Assembly (NCBI GenBank): GCA_007922225.1
Contig: ML679966.1
Location: 53,735,870 to 53,799,869, forward strand
DNA: 64,000 nucleotides
Direction: 5' to 3'
Source: Emydura subglobosa
Lineage: Eukaryota > Chordata > Testudines > Chelidae
Below are positions 47,303 through 56,840 of this stretch, in pieces. The notes beneath the pieces were generated by a model. The model did no database searches and had not been told where the DNA came from. It worked only from the letters and a program-made list of their open reading frames with translations. A program made the position numbers and the translations under genes. Each line of letters begins with the position of its first letter. The first letter of the stretch is position 1.

Positions 47303-48419
47303 ACTTTAACCTCTTTTTTTTTTTTTTTTTTTAAACTGTTCTGCCCGCATGGCTTTAACAGATTATTCCCCCATTCCCATCCCCCAACATTAATAGTGGA
47401 TGTTCAGTGTGTAGTAGCTGATTGTGTTGGAAAAGGGTAGTTTGGTAAAAGGCTGTGTAAAGAGTTGTGCACATAAGTGTAGCTAAAATGGGTCATAGAA
47501 ATCTGGCATCCACTCGGGATAGAATTAAGGTTGCAGAGTGTTGACTACGGTGTGCAGTTGAAAGTCAATGAGACTTAGGTGCTTTTAAAGTAAAATTTTC
47601 AAAGAAACTGGAGATTAAGTACCTGTCTCATATGCCTGGCTACTCTAGAGAATTATTAAGGAATGCCCATCACTGCTAACATGACTCATCTACATTAGTG
47701 TTAGGAACATTGGGATCCCTGATGGTAGGAGCTCTCTGACTATGGAAGCTGTTTTCAGCACTGTCCTGATAAAACTTAATTGTTCTTCAGACTCAGTGGA
47801 GCTGAAGAACTAGTGTTCGCAATGGTGGAAATATATTGTGACTATTTCTTTGTGTAGACAAGGCTTAAGTGTTTAAACAAACTGATAAATACCCATTTTA
47901 CTGGGAAACTATGTAGTATTTCACATATTCTTCCCCTCCTTACAAAAACCATAATTAAATGTTAATGGAGATAGGAAAAATAGGAAATGTTTTCTCTTAC
48001 TGTTAAAAATAATTTTATATTTTAGTGTGTTATTCTTTTATTTTTAAACTGGGCTTATTAAATCACTAGTTCAATTCACTTTGTATATTTGTTGTAGGTT
48101 TGTGGTCAAATTGTTTTAGGCTGAGTTGGAGTAAGAAATCAACAAAGTAAGGCATTTAAAGTCAATGAATATTTGGGCTTGACTATTCTCTGACAGTAAT
48201 TATTTCCTTTGCTTTTTGAGAGAGAGTATTTTCTTTTTTTAAAAAATAGAACAAAAGTGGCAGAAGAAAATAAGGCAATAACAAGTTGAAATATGTTACA
48301 AAAGGAGGAATGACATTCCTAAGGGAAACAAAGTAGGAGAGAGGGGAAAGGTCATTTAAACTCTGGACAGTAGCAGCTATTGTTTTGGAGAAAAATGAAG
48401 GCCAGCAAACCAGCATAAT
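47303..48419 (+). other. Intron with a palindromic MITE piece
   Basis: A T-run lies at about 47314-47332, and a partial palindromic repeat at 47555-47640 belongs to the family at 14.2 and 53.7 kb. No gene. Confidence 0.4.
47555..47640. repeat. Palindromic MITE-like repeat (copy 2 of 3, partial)
   Basis: 'gttgaaagtcaatgagactt', then 'aggtgcttttaaagtaaaattttcaaa', shows the family's 'gaaagtcaatg...acttagg' centre. Confidence 0.5.
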
Positions 48420-48612
48420 CTTTGAGTGCTTGCTCATGTCCATTCCCAATTTAAGTGTATGTGCGTGCCACATACACCAGTGCCGGAAAACTTTTTCCCC
48501 TAGTGGTACCCATACAAGCCGGCTCTTGCGCCCTCTGCAGTGACATGCACATGTCCCTGCATATAGGCGCTACTGGCTCTCCCTTCCTCTTAGTTCTTTC
48601 TTGCCACCAGTG
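48420..48612 (+). repeat. Copy C left inverted terminal repeat
   Basis: It starts CTTTGAGTGCTTGCTCATG and runs to 'ttctttcttgccaccagtga'. It is the inverted counterpart of 51891-52104. Confidence 0.8.
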
Positions 48613-48726
48613 ACAGTGCTGGAATGTCTCTTGCCTTCGCAAGTTTTCTTCGTTAAACTTAGTGGTTTATTTATTGATTTAGTGTATATAGTTACTTGTT
48701 TGGTTACAGTTAGCTCTTGTTTTTAG

Positions 48727-51117
48727 TTGTTAGAATCCCAGGGTCAGGGCATGCCCTGTTCCTCGTGGTTTAAACCCTGTGCTTCATGTAAAAAGCCTTT
48801 GCCGAGGAGTGATCCTCATCAAAGTTGTCTAAAGTGTCTGGGGGAAGCGCATGTCCATGAGAGGTGTAAGATCTGTAAAAGTTTTCTCCTGTGGACTAAG
48901 AAAGACCAGGATATCCATCTCAGGGCCTTTGTGATGGAGTCAGTTCTTAGACCGGTTTTGGAGTCTGGCAGGTTGGACTCTGCACCGAGCACGACGGCCT
49001 CAATGCGCAGTGCCCCTCCGGTGCCCTCTTTCTCCACTTGGCACCGATCTCCCTCCCCATTTCTGAAAAAGAGATCGAAGAAGATCTGCGAAGAATAGGG
49101 ATGCTTTCCGATGGAGAAGGCTAAGGGGGAACTGGCGAGACCTGCGTCGGGCTGCCAGCCTTCCCCACCTCAGAAGGGTTCCTTACCTCTGCGAGCGTTG
49201 ACCTGTCACCAGGTAGTGGTAGAGGTCCTCATCGCCTAATGGTGCTGTCGACGCTGGAGGCCTTCCAAGTGATGAGGGACCTCCTGGTTCTGCTGGTACT
49301 GCAAATGCCAAAGGATGGCAGGGCACCACACCGAGATTTGGCACTGGTGCCTAGGGGCAGCCTATCAAGGGACAGATCTGCTTGATAGTCTCCATCACCG
49401 AGGCACTGTTCTCTGGTGCACAGATGGTCCCTGGAGTCGAGGCCACACTCTCCGAGTCAGGACACCACCAGATCGGGCTCCCACCCCCATTCTCCGGAGG
49501 ACCAGCACCGAGCGGAGCACTGTTATGCAGCCAAGGAGCAACACAGGTTGCCGACCACCTGTGGGCTTCCCCAGCACCGTGACCCCGCTCACCTAGCCCA
49601 AACAGGAAGCCAAGGACAAGAGCTGGTCCTGTCACACCCATCATTATGGCTCCTCATGCTGCTCACCGGTGCCAGTGCATCAACAATGCAGTTCGCATGG
49701 CACCACAAGGTATTTGGAGATGACACCACCCTGGCCATCAGATAGCAGCACTTCATCCTCAGACAGCAAGGAAGTTGTCCAGGCTAAACAAGCTACTTCT
49801 CCAGTGCCCAATTTCCCCACGGTGCTGCCCATGGGGGTGTGGCCAGAAGGTCAATGGCCTGGACCATGGCCTACTGGTGTGGGTTTCCCTCTGGGATTCT
49901 GCAGGCCGGTTCTGTGAGAGGAATGTCTGTACTGCGGTCTGCAAACCTCAGAGCGCAGCGCCACACCTGTACATGGACTCGGGCCACCAAATTTTGTGCA
50001 CCTCGGACCTCGTGGCTTCCACCCCTCCCAGAGCAGAGGCCCCTCCTCTAGCTCAGATACCAGCCTCTTCCTTGCTGTCACCAGACGAGGCGGTCATGAA
50101 ACCCTCATCTGCAGTGCCAATGGGCGATTTTAAGGTGCACCAGGACTTACTGAAAAGGGTCGCCTCCAACTTGGGCCTAAAAATAGAGGAGCTGGACAAG
50201 CTGGTCAACGAACCATTTGGAATCCTGGTCTTGGTGTCTCTTAGTAGAGTGGCCTTCCCAGTCCGTGAGGGGGTTGTTAAACTGGCCAAGGCCCTGTGGC
50301 AAACCTCAACCTCCCTGCCCCACATATCTAAGGGCAGAAAGAAAATATTATGTACCAGCAAAGGGGTTTGAATATCTCTATACCCACCCCGCTCCGGGAT
50401 CCCAGGTGATCACAGCTGCCAACAAAAGGGACAGACAGGGGAAAGTCAGCTTGACCCCTAAACACAAAGATGCCAAGAGACTCAAATTGTTTGGTCAAAA
50501 AATTTATTCCACAGCCAGTCTGCAGCTATGAGTAGTGAACCAACAGGTGCTGCTTGGTAGATACCACTTTAATATCTGGCAGTGGCTGGATAAGTTGGCG
50601 AAGTCATTGTCTCCCTCCTCCAAACAGGAGTTTGAGGCCATCTTAGAAGAGAGGAGTTCAGTAGCCAAGGCATCTCTGCAAACAGCAAACAGCAGATTCT
50701 GCAGCCAGGACAATGGCCTTGGTGATATCGATGAGGTGGGCGTCATGGCTACAATATTCGGGTCTCCCATCAGAGGTCCAGCAGTCTATTCAGGACCCAC
50801 CTTTTAATGGCATGGCCCTCTTTGCCGAGCAGGTGGACTCCAGGCTGCATGGCATGAAGGACTCGAGGGCTACTTTAAGGTTCCTTGGCCTTTATACACC
50901 TTCTTCTTCTAGGAGGCACTTCAAGCCCCAGCATGATCAGCGGTCTGGGGATCACCCCTACAGAGACTCCTATAGGAAGAAGAACAAAGGTTACAAAAGG
51001 CACAAGAGCCATTTGTCATCTGCCACCATCGACTGAGCTCTAGCCACCATAACCATGGTGGAAAGCAGGCCTTTTGAAGGTGCGCCCGAGAGCGACCTAC
51101 CAGTTCTACCCATGGAT
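48727..51117 (+). pseudogene. Copy C Gag-like gene (fragmented, best preserved)
   Basis: The first open frame (48727-49098, TTG start, 123 aa) contains the Cys/His cluster C18-x2-C21-x9-H31-x2-C34-x2-C37-x4-H42-x4-C47-x2-C50, identical in spacing to copy A. Other frames carry the rest: 49775-50371 (198 aa) with 'DFKVHQDLLKRVASNLGLKI' and 'VREGVVKLAKALWQTSTSL', then 50217-50531 with 'RKYYVPAKGFEYLYTH', then 50535-50807 and 50713-51036 with a basic tail ('RKKNKGYKRHKSH'). This order fits a capsid-like protein with a zinc cluster at the start and a basic end. It is broken by shifts and stops at each junction. Confidence 0.75.
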
Positions 51118-51199
51118 CCAACCCCCCTTCTGTTTTCTTGTCGTTTAGCCTGTTTCCTCCCAGCCTGGGCTACTGTAACGTCGGATGGATGGGTGCACA

Positions 51200-51745
51200 T
51201 TCACTAGGCGAGTGTTGGAGATCAGGGCATTAACATCAGAACCACCTTACACGGTGTTTAATAAGAATTTTTGCCTAAGTTGGTCTCCCATTTTCACCTA
51301 AATCAGGAGATTTTCCTACCTGTCTTTTGCCCCAAAATGCACAGCTCCAGTGAAGAGAGGCATCTGCACTCTCTCGATGTGAGAAGAGTCCTGGCGTTTT
51401 ACATTGACAGAACTAAACCCTTCCATTGTTCTACACAGCTCTTTGTGGACAGGATGAAGGGTCTACTGATTTCCTGGCAGCATATTTCAAAATGGATCAC
51501 GGCTTGCATCTGAGCCTGTTATGAGCAGGCTGGAGTCGCACCTCTGGTGTCCTTGATAGCTCTTTCAATGAGAGCACAGGCATCATCTGCGGCCTTCCAA
51601 GCGCATGACCCCATACTGGACGTCTGCAAGGCAGCTACCTGGTCATTGGTACTTACCTTTGCGTCCCAGTATGCCTTGACGCAGCAAGCTCGGGACGATG
51701 CTGGCTTCGATAGAGCGGTGCTTCAAGTGTCACATCCATGAACTC
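51200..51745 (+). pseudogene. Copy C tyrosine recombinase, C-terminal half
   Basis: It starts inside the recombinase with 'RRVLEIRALTSEPPYTVFN' (box I Arg present). The frame at 51271 (80 aa) holds 'PKLVSHFHLNQEIFLPVFCP' and 'RRVLAFYIDRTKPFHCSTQL'. 'ISKWITACI' is followed by a stop. The frame at 51547 contains 'ALSMRAQASSAAF', where the His of the HxxR motif has become Leu. 'TFASQYALTQQARDDAGF' retains the candidate catalytic Tyr. It is inactive on sequence grounds. Confidence 0.75.
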
Positions 51746-51774
51746 GTGCCCGCCTCCAGAGACACTCTGGTGAG

Positions 51775-51863
51775 TCATCTAAATTGGGAAAGGACGTGAG
51801 CAAGCACTCAAAGAAGAACCTTGTAACTGTTGCTCTTCAAGATGTTTTGCTCATGTCCATTCC
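51775..51863 (+). repeat. Copy C internal complementary region
   Basis: TCATCTAAATTGGGAA, then GAGCAAGCACTCAAAGAAG is complementary to the left end. CTTGTAACTG, then CTCTTCAAGATGTTTTGCTC is complementary to the right end. The arrangement is the same as copy A. Confidence 0.8.
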
Positions 51864-51890
51864 ACACCCAACCTCCTTCCCCTCGGTGTT

Positions 51891-52104
51891 CCAGCAAGAA
51901 GGAACTGAGAGGGAAGGGGAGTCACCAGCGCCTACATGCAGGTGCATGTGTGTGCCGCTGCAGGGGGCACTAGAGCCAGTTGTACAGGTACCACTAGGGG
52001 AAAAAGTTTTCCATTACTGGTGCATGTGGTGCGTGCGCATCCATAAATTGGGAATGGACATGAGCAACACATCTCGAAGAACAAAAGTTACAAGATAAGT
52101 AACC
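51891..52104 (+). repeat. Copy C right inverted terminal repeat
   Basis: It runs from 'ccagcaagaaggaactgaga' to 'aagttacaagataagtaacc' and is inverted relative to 48420-48612. Confidence 0.8.
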
Positions 52105-52355
52105 ATTCTTTTTCTTCTAAAGAGCCTAGATTCCTGTAACAAGTAAATCTAGATGAAACAAAACAAAAACCAACCCCATTAAAATTCTAAATGAGCTTAA
52201 TAGATATTCATGTTAATAACTATCTGTTAAATCTACAGAACCTGAGAAATTTATACATGAAGTTTGTAATCTAACCATGTTGGACCTATATATTACAGTT
52301 CGCATAGTACATTAACTACCCACTGTTCTGAGGGCTAACAGTGAAGAACATAATT

Positions 52356-52432
52356 TCTCCAGATCAATCACTGGAGCACTCATTCTTCTCGTGTCCACAA
52401 GACACCAAATACACACCTAGCGAAGTAGCCCT
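52356..52432 (+). repeat. Dispersed unassigned repeat, copy 2
   Basis: Partner of 47226-47302 in the same orientation, about 250 bp beyond the right end of DIRS copy C. Confidence 0.7.
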
Positions 52433-53684
52433 TCCTAGATAATTCCTTTTCTAGTTTTCCAGTCAAACTGCTAATAGAATGTTGCATGTCAGGATTTAAG
52501 TAAGTACCTTTGTGCCTGTAGTAGTGATTGTTCTGTCTAGATTCTGATATTGTGGGACAAGTCTTAAAGTTTAACTTTATTTTGATATTTTTTTGTACGT
52601 TCAGAAATGTAAAGTGGGCAAGAAGTTGGAGAGTTCAATACAATCTTTAGAATTTATATCTACCTAATAAACCATAGTGCTGTTTGTGAACCGTGGTCTG
52701 TTGTACAAGAAAAATGTTCAGAAGCCTTTATTTAAAAACAAAACAAAACAAAACAATGAATGGTATGTATTTCCTTGTCCCCTTCCTGCCATTTTTAAAA
52801 CAGGTGATATGAGGGCATAAATTATAGTTTGTTTGAGGTAATATGTAATAAGGATAATTTTAATTAATGGCATGAGGACACCATTTTTTGTTGTTGGTTT
52901 TTTTTCAAAAAAGCATATATAAGCACCCTCAGGAATTAAATGAACAAAAACTATTGAACTATAGTTTTTATTTAAACCAGTACTCAGGATTCTCCTAAAC
53001 TACTTTATATAGCATTGCCTGTGACATAAAAATGGAAGTGTGTGTGTGTGTGTGTGTATATTGAGTATTTTAAAACCATAGATTATGATTTAAAGTAGTA
53101 GTTTTCAAATGGTGGTAAATTATGCATTTACTATCACATTAGATGTTTTATCAAAGCACCTATCAGTTTTTCTTAGATTTGAAGGCAGAAATCTGACTGT
53201 TTTCAAGTAACAGGCACATTTGCTTCTGTGAGTTATACATCTGGTGGTAATTTTGATTTCTAATTCATAGATTCTTCGAAATGCTAATACGTAAACAGTA
53301 TGCATAAATAGCTAGGATGACAGGCATTAACTTTCCCAATTTTACAGTTGCTAGCATCAGGAATACTGTACTCCTCAGTGTTTGTTAGACTTCAAAACAG
53401 TCTTTCAAAATTTGAAGATACTGGATCTGAATGGTCAATTTAGTGGGGCCATGTCCTTTTATGATGTTTTAAATGTGTTTAATTTTTGTTATTATGATCA
53501 TTGTGGGCTTTCAACACAAGAAAATAAATTTGCAAAACAGAATTTTTCAATCTTATTTATTTATTTACAAATATAGCTGTATGAGTTAAGCTGGGAGCCT
53601 TCCTACAAGCCAGTGTCTTGTAATCCAAGTAATGTTTCACACTAAAATATGGCTGTTTCTCTGCAAAAGCAAGGGTAAAGTTTC
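52433..53684 (+). other. Intron with a GT microsatellite
   Basis: A GT tract lies at about 53038-53058. There is no gene; ORFs are short and lack domains. Confidence 0.4.
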
Positions 53685-53820
53685 TAAAAAAGTTTAAGGC
53701 CCATTTCTAAAAGTGATTTAAGCTCTTACGTTCTATTGACTTTCAGTGAAATTTAGGTTCTGTACCTAAGTCACATTTAAAAATGGGATTTTAGCTCCTA
53801 AAACACTTAAGTTCTAGGAA
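53685..53820. repeat. Palindromic MITE-like repeat (copy 3 of 3)
   Basis: 'ctaaaagtgatttaagctct', then 'attgactttcagtgaaatttagg', then 'cctaagtcac' and 'gggattttagctcctaa' form imperfect complementary arms around a central 'gactttcagt'. Confidence 0.55.
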
Positions 53821-54885
53821 TTTTTATCTCTAATTTCATATATAGGCAACTGTATTAAATGGCCTGATTTTTGATTTTTTTTTTTAAAAAAAGGGGGCTT
53901 TACATCTGCACTTCCTTTCATCACTTTTATTGAGGTACTGAAAATATGGAGTCAGAACCTCCCTCTTCAGAATTCTGGTCAGGGTTAAAGTTATATCTAA
54001 TATAATGATGAACATATTTTTATTGTGTGTGTGTGTGTGTTTCAAAATATTCTTTCCTTTTTTTAATGAAGTAGATCTAATTAGTAGTAAATCAAAACAT
54101 TTCAGCAGCCATTCTGGAAAACTCAAACATATTAAAGAAGCAACAGCTTTCAAAACAGGAATGACAGCTTACAAAAAGCAAGCTGGAATGATAATATCTT
54201 GCAGCAGCCAGCAGTTATAATAAGTGGAACTGGTAGCACCATGTATTATTTAGGCTGCCTCCTGGTTTCCATTATAAAACGCTTTTCACTTGCCTATAAT
54301 TGTACCAAACTTTAACCATAAACGTCAGCCAAAACAGCTAAGCTATTCCTGAGAATGAGGCTAAGAAAAGTAGATTGTTTTGCCTGTGTAAAAAAAAAAA
54401 AAGAAAAAGTCTATTGACCTTTTCTTTGAAATGCTCTAGCACCCCTGTCAGAGCACAGGGATTTGAAATTTGGTATGGTATTGGCATGTCTATGAGGGAA
54501 GTGACTTTTGCTATCCCTATAAAAATCCACCCAAATTTGGCCAAGTTATACGTTTTTGAAAAACTGTAGTTCGGATATGCTTAATAGAGACGTCTTATAT
54601 TTTAGCAGCTAATTTCCCAAAGAGTCTGTCTGGGCTCTAGCCCAGCGCTGAGCAGAACTTTTACTGCAATTGCAGCTTTGGGTTGTTATGGACTATGCCA
54701 GCTCCAGATCTGGCACTGGAATTTAGAGCAGAGAGACTGTCATCTTATTTTATTTTATTTTTGTATTAGCATACCTCCTAAGAGCTCTAGTCATGGACTA
54801 AGACCCCACTAGCTGCTCTACAACCACAGAACGGAAGATTGTTTGGAAGCTGCTTAATTTCAGTAGAGGATGTCAGAGCAGGTAG
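53821..54885 (+). other. Intron with microsatellites
   Basis: A (GT)n tract lies at 54024-54041 and an A-run at about 54390-54402. Nothing else is recognised. Confidence 0.4.
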
Positions 54886-55160
54886 TGTGGATAAGGATCC
54901 TGGGTAGGGGGAGACTGGAACTGGCTGGGCAAGGAGACTAGATCTGGGACTGCGACTGCATTAGCAAGGAAGTGAACCAGATGTGGGAAAACTAAGATCT
55001 GATACAGGACCTCAGTGGGGAGACTGGCAGTTTGCATGGGTGAGACTAGGACTTGCTGGGCAAAGAGACTGGGATGAGAAGCCTCAGGGGTGGAGATTGG
55101 GACTTGGCTAGATGAAGAGAAATGGGACTGTGGTGAGGAGACACGGGTAAGGGAGTGACA
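54886..55160. repeat. Degenerate GA-rich tandem repeat
   Basis: Repeating 'gactgggacttggctgggcaa'-type units of about 30-50 bp ('ggcaaggagactaga', 'ggcaaagagactggg', 'gatgaagagaaatggg'). It is decayed and the copy number is not exact. Confidence 0.5.
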
Positions 55161-55224
55161 GGACTAGGACAAGGACAGGTTGGAAGGGGAGGGTAAAAGG
55201 GATCACACTTGTGGGGAATGGGCA

Positions 55225-55320
55225 GTGTCTGCCCACTAACCCACACTCCTCTCTAGAGCCTGGAATGTAACCCAAGATTCCTGAATCTCACGATTCCTCT
55301 GTTGTCAGCAACTATTTTGG
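55225..55320 (-). mobile_element. tRNA-derived SINE head fragment (minus)
   Basis: On the minus strand 'caggaatcttgggttacattcc' resembles a tRNA-like box B segment, followed by 'aggctc' and a short remainder. It is a short, old piece. Confidence 0.35.
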
Positions 55321-55875
55321 AGACCCCCCCAGACAAAGCTGATCCACATAGAAAATGCCAGTCTACTACTGCTATGTGTTACTCCATTTGCTCTAGTGGC
55401 AGTGGTCCATGCGGTGGATCTAAACATTCCAACTCTGCTTATGACCATGTGGCTTTCAGTATGACGCCACAAGATGGAATTTCTGTTTTTTCAGTTTGCA
55501 TTTTAAAAAAACTAAGATATTACACACACACGTAAAAAATATATTAAAAGAATAATATTAAAGTGAACAAATCAAGAACACTCAGAAGTTAGGAAATGCC
55601 AGATTTAACATTGCCTGTGCAACTTAATTTGTCCCCCTTATGAGTATGCCTCATAATACAGCCTTTAATACATGACCACATATTATTTTTTTCATAGAAG
55701 CCCTCTCTCTAGAGATCAGGCTTATGTAGTGAAAGTGATTGTTTTATCAAGGACTCTGCTTCATTTGTTGAAGAAGTTGGAAGGTGTGTAGTGAATGAGA
55801 CAGGATTGCATAAAGAAAAAGGATGGTTAAGGCATTTGAATGCTGCACTGGAGAATTGTATCTTATCCCTGCCTC
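55321..55875 (+). other. Intron, nothing recognised
   Basis: A short C-run sits near 55326-55331. No gene or repeat is supported. Confidence 0.35.
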
Positions 55876-56095
55876 TGTCATGAACTTCCTATGTGAGGCT
55901 GGGCTGTAAATCAGGTACTAGGTGTCTCAAATTGGGCACTCAAACTTAGTGGATACTTTTGACCTTTATCTCTCTGTGCCTTAGTTCTCTGTCAGTAAAA
56001 TGGAGATAATATCTATCCACTCATCTTGCAGGTTTGTGTAAATAAATTCATTGATATTTGTGAAGCGCTCTGATAGTAAACAGATGAACATCATA
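55876..56095 (+). mobile_element. MIR/CORE-type SINE remnant
   Basis: 'catgaacttcctatgtgag' is followed by 'ctctctgtgccttagttctct', 'cagtaaaatggagataatat' and 'tgtgaagcgctctgata', the CORE and tail of a MIR-like SINE. An insertion of unrelated sequence appears near 55905-55965. Confidence 0.6.
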
Positions 56096-56207
56096 GAGAA
56101 AAGCCCATGAAGAAATGATTAATTCTTTCTTCAGAGCAGGGTTTGAATAAGGTGCAGTAAATGAGGCCTGGGGCCACATATAGAACAACTAGAAGAAAAT
56201 AAAATAT

Positions 56208-56840
56208 TCATAGATTCATAAATTATAAGGCTAGAAGGAAACGCTGTTCTTGTAGTCTGACCACCTGTATAACACAGGCGGTAGAAGTTCCCTGCATTAA
56301 TTCTCGTTTGAACTAAAGCGTTGATTTTAGAAAAACATCCAGTTTTAATTTAAACATCTCCAGTGATGGAGAATTCACCACAACACTGGCTAATTGTTCC
56401 ACAGGTTGGTTAATTACCCGTACTGTTAAAACTCTGCACCTTGTTTCCAGTTTGCATTTGTCTAGTTTCAGCTTCCAGCCATTGAATCTTCTTGTACTTT
56501 TATCTGCTAGATTGAAAAGCCAGTTATCAAGTTTTTGTTCTCCATGTAGGTACTTACAAACTGTGGTCAAGTCACCTCACAATCTTCTCTTTGTTAAGTT
56601 AAATAGATTGAGCTATTTGAGTCTCTCGCTATAAGGCCTTCAATCATTCTTGTGACTCTTCTCTGAACCCTCTCCAATTTTTCGACATTCTTGATTGCAG
56701 ACATCAGAATGGACACAGTATTCCAGTAGCAGTCACACTACTACCAAATCTCCCTACTTTTCCTCAGTATTGCTTTGTTTATACATCCCAGGATCTCATA
56801 AGCCCTTTTGAATTGAATAACTGCTAGTTAAATGAGCCAG
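56208..56840 (-). pseudogene. CR1-type LINE 3' end (minus)
   Basis: On the minus strand the sequence ends in the CR1 terminus (complement of 'attcatagattcataaatta' at about 56209). The 85-aa frame 56570-56313 (ending 'LEMFKLKLDVFLKSTL') is the usual last part of CR1 ORF2. Upstream, complement of 'ctctgaaccctctccaattt' and 'ggacacagtattccag' gives 'LEKLERGFREESQE'-like and 'WNTVSIL'-like segments typical of CR1. Truncated at about 56840. Confidence 0.75.

Larger units (their letters stand above)
48420..52104 (+). mobile_element. DIRS retrotransposon copy C (about 3.7 kb, RT and RNase H deleted)
   Basis: Both ITRs and the ICR are present and the Gag is the best preserved, but the element jumps from the end of Gag (about 51190) directly into the middle of the recombinase (about 51205). 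RT, RNase H and the N-terminal recombinase are lost, a deletion of over 2 kb relative to A and B. A second small gap lies near 51265. It is close to copy A in sequence. The ends match A: left CTTTGAGTGCTTGCTCATG, right ...AGTTACAAGATAAGTAACC. Confidence 0.85.

Noticed and set aside
29581..52104. Gypsy/BEL-type LTR retrotransposons or retroviruses for copies A-C
   Set aside because: The ends are inverted and not direct repeats, an ICR is present, and the integrase position is taken by a tyrosine recombinase.
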